Source: Geothrix oryzisoli (GTDB taxonomy: Bacteria > Acidobacteriota > Holophagae > Holophagales > Holophagaceae). From it: a stretch of DNA of 64,000 nucleotides. Location of the stretch: the NCBI RefSeq assembly GCF_022808865.1, contig NZ_JAKZLB010000001.1, forward strand, positions 806,001 to 870,000, given 5' to 3'. Both the position numbers and the translations under genes were made by a program. The notes below the pieces were generated by a model. That model saw only the letters and a list, made by a program, of their open reading frames with translations, was not told the DNA's origin and ran no database searches. Shown in pieces: positions 57,460 through 64,000 of this stretch (within the stretch, counting starts at the first letter, position 1; every line of letters starts with the position of its first letter).

Positions 57460-58674
57460 TCAGTGGGCGGAGCCCACGGCCTGGCGCGCCATGGCCTTGG
57501 CCAGGGCCTGCTCGAGATCCGCCCACAGATCCTCAGGGCTCTCCAGGCCCACGGACAGCCGCATGAGGGACTGGGAGATGCCGGAGTGCTCCCGGGCCTC
57601 GGCCTCCACCACGCGGTGGGTGAGGGCCGCCGGATGCTGGATGAGCGTATCCACGCTGCCGAGCGAGACGGCCGGCGTCATGAGCTTCACCTCGGCCATG
57701 ACCACGGCGGCGGCCTCGAAACCGCCCTTCAGCTCGAAGGCCATGAGGGAGCCGGGGCCCTTCATCTGACGGCCCAGGAGGCCCTTGGGGTCCTGACCGG
57801 GCAGGCCCGGGAAGTGGACGGCGGAGACGGCGGGATGCTTGGCCAGGCGCTCGGCGATGACCTGGGCGCCCGCCTGCTGGGCCCGCACGCGCAGAGGCAG
57901 CGTGGGCAGACCGCGATGCAGCAGGTAGGCCGCCAGGGGATGCAGCACGTTGCCGGTGATGACGCGGACCTTGCGCAGCTCCGTGGCCCAGTCGTCGTTG
58001 GTGGCCACGATGCCCGCCAGCACGTCGCCGTGCCCACCCAGGAACTTGGTGGCGCTGTGGAGGACCAGGGTCACGCCCTGACGGATGGGGTTCTGGAGGA
58101 TGGGCGTGGCGAAGGTGTTGTCCACCAGCACGGGCACCTTGCCGGCCTGGCGCACCACCTCATCCAGGTCCACCATCGCCAGGGTCGGATTGGCGGGTGT
58201 CTCCACGATGACCATGGCCGTATCGGGACGGAGGGCGGCGGCGATGCCGTCGGCCTCGGCCCAGGTCACCTCGAGGCCCAGCATCCCGGAGGCCAGCAGG
58301 TGGTCCGTGCCGCCGTAGAGGGGACGCACGGCCACCACATGGCCGCCGCGCTGCTTGGCCGCCATGAGGCAGGCGGTCACCGCCGCCATGCCGGAACCGA
58401 AGGCGACCGCCTCCTCGGCGCCTTCCAACTGGGCCAAGGCCTGCTCATAGCGGGCGGTGGTCGGATTGTAGAGGCGGGAATAGACCGGGCTCCCGATGGG
58501 CAGCCCGCCCATGGCCATGGCCTCCAGGCTGCGCCCGCCCTCGTCCAGGTCGTGCAGGGGATAGGTGCTGCTCAGGTCGATGGGCATGGCATGGATGCCC
58601 TGTTCGTGCAGCACCTCGCGACCCGCGTGGACGGCCTGGGTTTCGATCGACGTGGAGGGGAGGGGCTTGGACAT
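57460..58674 (-). CDS. Cys/Met metabolism PLP enzyme (cystathionine gamma-lyase/synthase or methionine gamma-lyase family)
   Basis: A 404-aa fold-type I PLP enzyme. Start ATG 58674 (MSKPLPSTSIETQAVHAG). PLP Lys lies in HSATKFLGGHGDVLAG; IDLSSTYPL, YSRLYNPT, GSGMAAVTA, VETPANPTL and DNTFATPILQNP are the standard blocks. The position of the catalytic Cys of methionine gamma-lyases (YGC) reads LYGGTDHLL here, which argues for cystathionine gamma-lyase/synthase or O-acyl-homoserine use, although the SATKFLGGHGDV block is more MGL-like. A divergent Lrp/AsnC regulator 69 nt away probably controls it, as in amino-acid-induced catabolic pairs. Confidence 0.85.
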   Translation of the reverse strand: MSKPLPSTSIETQAVHAGREVLHEQGIHAMPIDLSSTYPLHDLDEGGRSLEAMAMGGLPIGSPVYSRLYNPTTARYEQALAQLEGAEEAVAFGSGMAAVTACLMAAKQRGGHVVAVRPLYGGTDHLLASGMLGLEVTWAEADGIAAALRPDTAMVIVETPANPTLAMVDLDEVVRQAGKVPVLVDNTFATPILQNPIRQGVTLVLHSATKFLGGHGDVLAGIVATNDDWATELRKVRVITGNVLHPLAAYLLHRGLPTLPLRVRAQQAGAQVIAERLAKHPAVSAVHFPGLPGQDPKGLLGRQMKGPGSLMAFELKGGFEAAAVVMAEVKLMTPAVSLGSVDTLIQHPAALTHRVVEAEAREHSGISQSLMRLSVGLESPEDLWADLEQALAKAMARQAVGSAH

Positions 58675-58706
58675 GGGGATGCTCCTGTCTCCAATGTAGG
58701 TTTCAA

Positions 58707-58729
58707 AAATTCGTCGATCCCCCGAATTT
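58707..58729. promoter_or_regulatory. inverted repeat between the PLP-enzyme gene and lrp-type gene
   Basis: AAATTCG (58707-58713) and CGAATTT (58723-58729) form a 7-bp dyad spaced by 9 bp in the 68-bp divergent intergenic region. A second smaller dyad, TTTC-GT-GAAA, follows at 58731-58740. The position fits an Lrp-family operator controlling both genes; binding is inferred. Confidence 0.5.
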
Positions 58730-58742
58730 ATTTCGTGAAACA

Positions 58743-59216
58743 ATGACATTCATGGATCTTGACCGAATTGATTGCGACATTTTGAACCTTTTGCAGAAGG
58801 ATGCACGGCTATCCAACAAGGAACTCGCCGCCGCCGTGGGTCTGGCGCCGTCCTCCTGCCTGGCACGTGTGCAGCGGCTGCGTTCCGAGGGCGTGCTGCG
58901 GGGGGCCCATGCGGAAGTGGACCCCCAGGCCCTGGGCGTGGGCCTCCAAGCGCTCATCGCCGTCCAGCTGCGCCAGCATAGCCGCGCCCAGGTGAAGGCC
59001 TTCTGGAAGCACGCCCTGGGGCTGCCCGAGGTGCTGTCGGTCTTCCACGTCGCGGGCACCCATGATTTCCAGGTGCATGTGGCCGTGCGGGACGCGCATC
59101 ACCTGCGCGACCTGGCCCTGGACGCCTTCACCACCCGGACGGAAGTGGCCCACATCCAGACCAGCCTCATCTTCGAATGGGCCAAGGGCGCCGTGATGCC
59201 GAACTACCGGGCCTGA
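58743..59216 (+). CDS. Lrp/AsnC family transcriptional regulator
   Basis: A 157-aa regulator. The N-terminal helix-turn-helix (DRIDCDILNLLQKDARLSNKELAAAVGLAPSSCLARVQRL region, residues 5-50) is followed by the RAM/AsnC ligand domain with the GTHDFQVHVAVRD strand. ATG 58743 is used; ATG 58752 (MDLDRIDCDI) matches the usual family start and may be the real one. Divergent to the Cys/Met PLP enzyme gene, so likely its methionine/cysteine-responsive activator. Its 3' end overlaps the convergent HxlR gene by 13 bp. Confidence 0.9.
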   Translation: MTFMDLDRIDCDILNLLQKDARLSNKELAAAVGLAPSSCLARVQRLRSEGVLRGAHAEVDPQALGVGLQALIAVQLRQHSRAQVKAFWKHALGLPEVLSVFHVAGTHDFQVHVAVRDAHHLRDLALDAFTTRTEVAHIQTSLIFEWAKGAVMPNYRA

Positions 59217-59551
59217 GCCTCAGGGTCTGCGAGCTGGGTCCCCCACTGGGTGACGGCCTCCACCACCTGGCGGAAGCCCTGCCCCTTGCAGGTGAGCTCG
59301 TACTCCACCCGCACGGGCGTGGTGGGCAGGACGCGGCGCACCAGCAGGCCCTGGCACTCCAGCTCCTTCAAGCGGGCGGAAAGGACCTTCTCGCCGATGC
59401 CCTGGACCCTGGTGGCCAGTTCGTTGAACCGCAGGGGGCCCTCCTGGAGGATCCACAGGATCTGGCCGGTCCAGGGCTTGCCCAGCAGGTCGATGGCCAT
59501 GCGGAAGCAGCGGCAGCTCGGTGATTCAGGGAGGTTCATGGGGCGGTCCAT
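59204..59551 (-). CDS. HxlR/MarR-like winged-helix regulator
   Basis: A 115-aa HxlR-family DNA-binding protein: CRCFRMAIDLLGKPWTGQIL, then LQEGPLRFNELATRV, LSARLKELECQGLL and RVEYELTCKGQGF. The leading cysteines (SCRCF) could serve as a redox or thiol sensor as in HypR/YodB-type members. ATG 59551 is used (59539, MNLPESPS, also possible). It faces a DUF3187 outer-membrane protein gene across a 205-bp region with a prominent dyad, so it may control that gene and itself. Confidence 0.88.
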   Translation of the reverse strand: MDRPMNLPESPSCRCFRMAIDLLGKPWTGQILWILQEGPLRFNELATRVQGIGEKVLSARLKELECQGLLVRRVLPTTPVRVEYELTCKGQGFRQVVEAVTQWGTQLADPEAQAR

Positions 59552-59623
59552 GGGCCCGAGGGGGCCCTTTAAAACTATCTCCAAGAAAGCTGCTTGACAA
59601 GGGGAAGCTAAAATCTCAATATT

Positions 59624-59658
59624 GCTTTCGTAGGGAAATAGGCTTCCCTAAAGAAAGC
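59624..59658. promoter_or_regulatory. 35-bp dyad in the hxlR-DUF3187 divergent region
   Basis: TAGGGAA-ATAGGC-TTCCCTA (59631-59650) is a perfect 7-bp dyad, extended by outer arms GCTTTC (59624-59629) and GAAAGC (59653-59658). A further GAAAGC occurs at about 59585-59590. A candidate -35 box TTGACA is at 59594-59599. Could be the HxlR operator or a transcript hairpin in the 5' leader of the downstream gene. Confidence 0.55.
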
Positions 59659-59756
59659 ACGGCCCGGACGACTCCGGCCCCCCACCACCCATCGCCAGCG
59701 GCACCCCCGCCGGGCGGGAAAGGGTCATCGACCCGCCTTCACCAAGGAGCACCCCC

Positions 59757-60827
59757 ATGCGCGCCATCCTCGCGCTGGCCCTTGGCCTGTCCCTCCAGGC
59801 CCAGGACGAGCCCTACCCGGAGCTGGGCCCCCTGCCCACCCGGAACATGTTCACCCTGCTCCAGGCCCCCATGACCTACCAGCCCCAGGCGCCCCGCCCC
59901 ATCGGCGAGGGGCGGTGGCAGGTCTCCCTCACCCACGTCCGGGCCAACGTCTTCGAGTTCTCCGACCTCATCAAGGATCATCCGCCCGCCTGGTTCCAGG
60001 GGCGGCACCGCATGGACCGCGCCTCGCTGGAGGCCCTGGCCGCCGAGTACCCCACCGCCCCCTTCGTCTTCTACTTCGACGAGGAGATCGCCCGGACCAC
60101 CCTCCAGGTGCGCCGCGGCCTCACGGACCGCACGGACGTCTGGGTGGAGCTGCCCGTGGAGCGCCATGGCGGCGGCGACCTGGACGCCCCCATCGAAGCC
60201 TTCCACAAGACCTTCGGCTTTGAACAGTGGGGCCGCACCGAGGTGGCCCGCAACCAGGCCGTGGTGGCCACCATCCGGTACGGACAGCTGGATTTCGTGC
60301 GGGTCGGCGCCCAGCCCACCCGCGTCCAGGACCCCCTGTTCGGCGTGGTCCACCTCATCCACCAGAACGCGTCCACGGGCCTCAGCGCCACCTTCACCGT
60401 GAAGCCGCCCCTGGCCCGCACCTACAACTCGTTCCAGTCGGGCTGGGACGTCGAAGGCGGGCTCAGCGGCTGGTGGCAGGCGACGCCTACCCAGGTGATC
60501 TACGCCGGGGCCGCCTACACCCACCGGGGCCGCGGCAACGCCGCCTACAACCAGCTGGACTACACCTCGGACCTGGGGGCCCACCTGACCTGGCAGGGCC
60601 GCCGGAACCGACGGGTCCAGCCCTTCGTGCAGCTCTACTTCCTGAGCGGCTTCAGCACGCCCCAGCCCTTCGCCAAGCTGCATGACAACAGCCTGCAGCA
60701 CGACCTGGGCGTCCACGTCTACCTGAGCGCCCGCACCACGGTGACCTTCCGCTACGTGAACAACATCACCCACCACGAGAACACCGACGACGCCTCGTTC
60801 GCGGCGGGCCTCACCTGGCGGTTCTGA
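59757..60827 (+). CDS. DUF3187 family outer-membrane protein
   Basis: A 356-aa exported beta-barrel-like protein. Short signal peptide (MRAILALALGLSLQA), then PYPELGPLPTRNMFTLLQ with the TRN motif at the start of DUF3187, alternating amphipathic strands, and a C-terminus AAGLTWRF with terminal Phe typical for outer-membrane barrels. The family is of unknown function. It may form a barrel for lipid or small molecule binding. A long 5' leader contains a 35-bp dyad, and an HxlR regulator is divergent. Confidence 0.78.
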   Translation: MRAILALALGLSLQAQDEPYPELGPLPTRNMFTLLQAPMTYQPQAPRPIGEGRWQVSLTHVRANVFEFSDLIKDHPPAWFQGRHRMDRASLEALAAEYPTAPFVFYFDEEIARTTLQVRRGLTDRTDVWVELPVERHGGGDLDAPIEAFHKTFGFEQWGRTEVARNQAVVATIRYGQLDFVRVGAQPTRVQDPLFGVVHLIHQNASTGLSATFTVKPPLARTYNSFQSGWDVEGGLSGWWQATPTQVIYAGAAYTHRGRGNAAYNQLDYTSDLGAHLTWQGRRNRRVQPFVQLYFLSGFSTPQPFAKLHDNSLQHDLGVHVYLSARTTVTFRYVNNITHHENTDDASFAAGLTWRF

Positions 60828-60845
60828 GCCGGGTTCCGCGTCCCT

Positions 60846-61451
<606 letters not shown>

Positions 61452-61497
61452 GCGTGACCTCGGATCCGCGATTGTTCCATGGCCCGGGGCCGATGGG

Positions 61498-62040
61498 TCA
61501 AGCCTTCAGGTGCTTTGCCGCCAGCCGCTGCAAGGTGCTGAAGCCGCGGATCGTGCCCCGCACGCCGAGGGCCCGCTCGAAGACGGCATTGGAGAAGGTG
61601 GATTCGCTCTGCTTCACCTGACAGAGCCACCACACCTCGCGACCGGTCGTTCGAAAGGCGTCCACCGCCGTGGTGAGGGCCTGGAGCTTCATTTCCTGGG
61701 CCTCTGTGAGCGGCGCGGCGAGAAAGACCACGTTCAAGGCCTTGGCGGCGGACACCTCGACCTCGCGGAAGGGGCACCCCGCCACCAAGGCAGCCAATTC
61801 CGCCTCTCCGCGGAGCAGGACCGCCACCTCGTAGCCCAGAGCCGCCTTCAAACCCGCTTCGATGCGGCTGGAAAGGACCGCCTCGGTCTCCCGGCCCGTT
61901 TCGAAGATGAGGTTCCCACTCGCGATGAACGATTCCACACCCCGCAGCCCGAAGCCCGCGAACAGCTCCCGCAGCCGTTCCATGGTGACCGTATGGCCAC
62001 CGACATTGATGGCGCGGAGGAAGGCAAAGGTCCGGCTCAT
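61498..62040 (-). CDS. DUF1697 family protein
   Basis: A 180-aa cytoplasmic protein with the family opening TFAFLRAINVGGHTVTMERLRELFAGFGLRGVESFIASGNLIFE (in outline: LRxINVGG, M-L-LR--FxxxGxxxVxxYIxSGNxxF) and NVVFLAAPL further on. Function unknown; an alpha/beta ferredoxin-like double domain is expected. Start ATG 62040 overlaps the stop of the upstream helical-protein gene by 4 nt, so it is the last gene of an operon running in from the right. Confidence 0.9.
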   Translation of the reverse strand: MSRTFAFLRAINVGGHTVTMERLRELFAGFGLRGVESFIASGNLIFETGRETEAVLSSRIEAGLKAALGYEVAVLLRGEAELAALVAGCPFREVEVSAAKALNVVFLAAPLTEAQEMKLQALTTAVDAFRTTGREVWWLCQVKQSESTFSNAVFERALGVRGTIRGFSTLQRLAAKHLKA

Positions 62041-63341
62041 GGCCGAGCCGCGGCCAGCGCCCGGTCCGCCAGCCGTCCCAGGTCCCCGCTGCCCTGGCTG
62101 TTGGCCAGGCTCTTGGCCAGGGCCACCAGCATGGCCTCCTGCACCGGAGGCGGCAGGTCGGGCGACAGGTCCGCGGCCGCCGCCACGGCGAACAGCTGGT
62201 GGGCGTGGTTGAAGGTGGGGTCGTCCTGGGCCGCGGCCTCGGCCAGGGCAGCCAGGGCGGCCTCCGCGCGGCCGCACCTCGCCAGCCCGCCGGCATGGGC
62301 CATGGCCAAGGCCGGCTCCACATCCAGCACCGCCTCCGTCAGGGCCGTGGCGTCTGGCGCACCGATCCTGGCGGCCTGCACCCGCTCCTCGGGCTCGTCC
62401 GTGGGGAAGAGGTTCACCAGGGCCGCGGCCTGGCACCAGATGCGGGGGTCTGCGGCGCGGGCGCGGGCCACACTAGCCAGGTAGACGAAGGTCCAGGCGG
62501 TCTTGCCCTCCAGGTCCCGGCGGGCATCCAGCTGCTTCTCGGAGGCGGCCAGCACCAGGGTCGCCAGCAGGTCCCCGCTCCCCTGGCCCGCCTTCAGCCG
62601 GGTAGTGAACCCGTCCAGGACGGCCACCAGGCCCAGGTCGCAGATCTCCCGCACCTGGGGCTCCCAGGCCGAGTGGTCGAGCCCCGCCGGGGTCCAAGGC
62701 ACGGTTTCCCCCGTCTCTCCCAGCCGCTTGGCGGCCCGGCGGGCCCAGAAGGTGTCCTCGGGCGAAGCCGCCACCCAGGCCGCCAGGCCGAAGAGCTTCC
62801 GCCCCGTGGCCTTGGGCCGTTCCAACCGCTCGTGCAGGTCAGCGAGGTGGTCGCACACCACCGCCTTGTGCCCGACCGTGGCCATGTCGAGCTCCGTGAG
62901 CCTGCGAAGACGCTGGAAATCCACTGCTCCGGGCAGGTCGAACCCCTGGGCTTCGGCGTAGGCCAAACCAGGCCGCCGGGACTCGACGAAGGCCTCCAGG
63001 TTCCGCCACTGGCCGCTGCCCTTCGCCGCCACCACCTGGGCCAGGACCTGCGGCGAGCGGCGCCCTTCATGGGCGGCCATGTGCACCTGGGTGGCCAGGG
63101 CGCGATGGAAGCCCGCCTCGCTCAGCAGGGGCTGCAGGCGCAGCACCGCGCGCAGGCCGAGGATGCCGTGCGGCACATGAGGCAGGTAGGCCTCCCAGTC
63201 GATGCGGGGGACCAGCGTCTTCACCGCCTCGCGGAGCCCGTCACGCAGCCCGTCCGGCTCCGCCAGCTGGCTTGCGAAGGCCGCGAAGAACTGCTCCGTG
63301 GGCGCTTCCAGCTCCTGCAGCCAGCGGGGATCGACGGTCAT
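62037..63341 (-). CDS. unrecognised all-helical protein (434 aa)
   Basis: A soluble, Ala/Leu-rich protein with only helices predicted. Start ATG 63341 (MTVDPRWLQELEAPTEQFF) overlaps the stop of the preceding gene by 4 nt. It has no signal peptide or membrane span. Segments such as RKLFGLAAWVAASPEDTFW, YLASVARARAADPRIWCQAAALVN and LARCGRAEAALAALAEAA suggest a helical-repeat (TPR- or HEAT-like) solenoid in the C-terminal half. I do not recognise a family. Context: coupled to a 207-aa protein before it and DUF1697 after it. Confidence 0.72.
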   Translation of the reverse strand: MTVDPRWLQELEAPTEQFFAAFASQLAEPDGLRDGLREAVKTLVPRIDWEAYLPHVPHGILGLRAVLRLQPLLSEAGFHRALATQVHMAAHEGRRSPQVLAQVVAAKGSGQWRNLEAFVESRRPGLAYAEAQGFDLPGAVDFQRLRRLTELDMATVGHKAVVCDHLADLHERLERPKATGRKLFGLAAWVAASPEDTFWARRAAKRLGETGETVPWTPAGLDHSAWEPQVREICDLGLVAVLDGFTTRLKAGQGSGDLLATLVLAASEKQLDARRDLEGKTAWTFVYLASVARARAADPRIWCQAAALVNLFPTDEPEERVQAARIGAPDATALTEAVLDVEPALAMAHAGGLARCGRAEAALAALAEAAAQDDPTFNHAHQLFAVAAAADLSPDLPPPVQEAMLVALAKSLANSQGSGDLGRLADRALAAARP

Positions 63342-63961
63342 GCGCCCTCCAGCGGCAGATTCCAGGCGGCGGCCACGAGCCGGGCCCAGTGGTGGTTCCA
63401 GGCTCGCTTCCACACGAGGCTCCCCTCCTTCATCTCGGAGGCTTCGAGCCGCTGGCGGAGGTCGGACTTCAGGGCCTCCACGGCCGAGCCCAGGGCAGCC
63501 TCGGCCAGGCCCAACAAGGCGGCGCGGGCCTCCCGCTCCCCGTCGTGATGCGCGAGGTAGCCCGCGGCTTCCGGCGAGGGCGCCGTGGCCCGCAGCCGCT
63601 GCCACGCTTCGAAGGCGGCCTTCGCGGCCGGATCGTCCTTCAGGGGCGCCTTCACCTGGGCCCAGCCCTTGCCGGCATCCAGCTCGGGGCCGGCCCGGAC
63701 CACGGCCTCGCGCAGCTTCACGGCCTTGGCCACATCGCGATCCAGGTGCTTGAGGGCCACGAAGGTGCGCGGCTTCTCCCGCTTCTCGCGGCGATCGAAG
63801 AAGGCGTTGAGGGCCGCCACCACCAGGTCCATGGGGATGCCCCCGGCCTCCCAGGCCAGGACCTGCCGGTAGTCGTCGGTGCTGAGCAGGCCGGCGCGAC
63901 CCCAGGCCCGGAAGGCCCACTCGCGCTCCAGCCAGTCCTTCTCCTCGCGGGTGTAGGGCAT
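63338..63961 (-). CDS. unrecognised helical protein (207 aa)
   Basis: A charged, helix-rich protein beginning MPYTREEKDWLEREWAFRAWG with segments YRQVLAWEAGGIPMDLVVAALNAFF (a DnaD-like or similar helical module is possible) and LVWKRAWNHHWARLVAAAW at the end. Its start codon overlaps the stop of the upstream gene by one base (TGATG), so this gene, the upstream one, the 434-aa gene and DUF1697 are all translationally coupled. No family recognised. No membrane or export signals. Confidence 0.72.
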   Translation of the reverse strand: MPYTREEKDWLEREWAFRAWGRAGLLSTDDYRQVLAWEAGGIPMDLVVAALNAFFDRREKREKPRTFVALKHLDRDVAKAVKLREAVVRAGPELDAGKGWAQVKAPLKDDPAAKAAFEAWQRLRATAPSPEAAGYLAHHDGEREARAALLGLAEAALGSAVEALKSDLRQRLEASEMKEGSLVWKRAWNHHWARLVAAAWNLPLEGA

Positions 63962-64000
63962 CAGGGCTTTTCCGGAACCAGCCAGGTGCCGTCCTTCAGA
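63961..64000 (-). CDS. 3' end of an upstream gene in the terminal operon
   Basis: The last 12 codons of a minus-strand gene that starts outside the window, ending LKDGTWLVPEKP and stop TGA. The stop overlaps the ATG of the 207-aa gene (TGATG), so the frame is very likely real. Too short to assign. Confidence 0.6.
   Translation of the reverse strand, partial: LKDGTWLVPEKP

Overview
This is a 64 kb stretch of a GC-rich, Gram-negative chromosome, packed with genes on both strands. Outer-membrane porins, a tripartite RND efflux system, lipoproteins and barrel proteins ending in aromatic residues show a two-membrane cell. A quinol-type nitric oxide reductase, LytS/LytT signalling, paired OprP-like porins, PEP carboxylase and a branched-chain amino acid ABC importer would fit an Acidobacteriota member of the Holophaga/Geothrix type. 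That placement is inference from gene content and style only; no rRNA gene is present to settle it.

Layout. 1-4.7 kb: 5' end of livH, a LivJ-type binding protein, and two divergent OprP-like porins. 4.8-12.8 kb: an LrgA/LrgB pair, then a TetR regulator with its own operator and a complete RND operon (adaptor, pump, outer-membrane factor), a 70-aa protein and tRNA-Arg(ACG). 12.9-17.8 kb: a short GlpD-like flavoprotein, a MITE-like element, an MFS transporter, and a pgsA-DUF502-SDR operon. 17.9-25.5 kb: queG, speA, guaD, a DinB protein, a 3-hydroxyacyl-CoA dehydrogenase, purD and small envelope proteins. 25.5-28.1 kb: LytT/LytS two-component system and thiol peroxidase.

28.1-33.2 kb holds the most unusual unit: five tightly packed minus-strand genes for an isocitrate-dehydrogenase-like enzyme, an HMG-CoA-lyase-like enzyme, a CaiB-type CoA-transferase and a LeuC/LeuD-type hydro-lyase. 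Together they could interconvert a branched hydroxy-dicarboxylate, its CoA ester and a 2-oxoacid. Upstream is polA. 36-42 kb: an SDR, a small secreted protein, an IspH fused to a UbiA-like membrane domain, and ppc. 42-48.7 kb: a sedolisin-like peptidase, an SPFH protein, a qNOR-type nitric oxide reductase, an RsbW-like kinase overlapping a CDF-like transporter, and a fluoride-riboswitch-controlled crcB-DUF190 operon.

48.7-54.5 kb: ddl, an S41-like protein and a divergent polysaccharide deacetylase, then a DUF438/PAS protein with a DUF1858/DUF2249 partner and coaD. 54.6-61.5 kb: recG, a DUF1835-like protein, a Cys/Met PLP enzyme facing an Lrp regulator, an HxlR regulator, a DUF3187 protein and a TMEM175-type channel. 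61.5-64 kb: a translationally coupled minus-strand operon of DUF1697 and unrecognised proteins that runs off the window.

Non-coding items of note: the fluoride riboswitch, a 273-bp element with long terminal inverted repeats and TA duplication, AGCTATC-type heptamer tandem repeats at two loci, a 22-bp direct repeat flanking a palindromic insert at the end of an SDR gene, and several clear hairpin terminators. No CRISPR array, prophage, integrase or IS transposase gene was seen.
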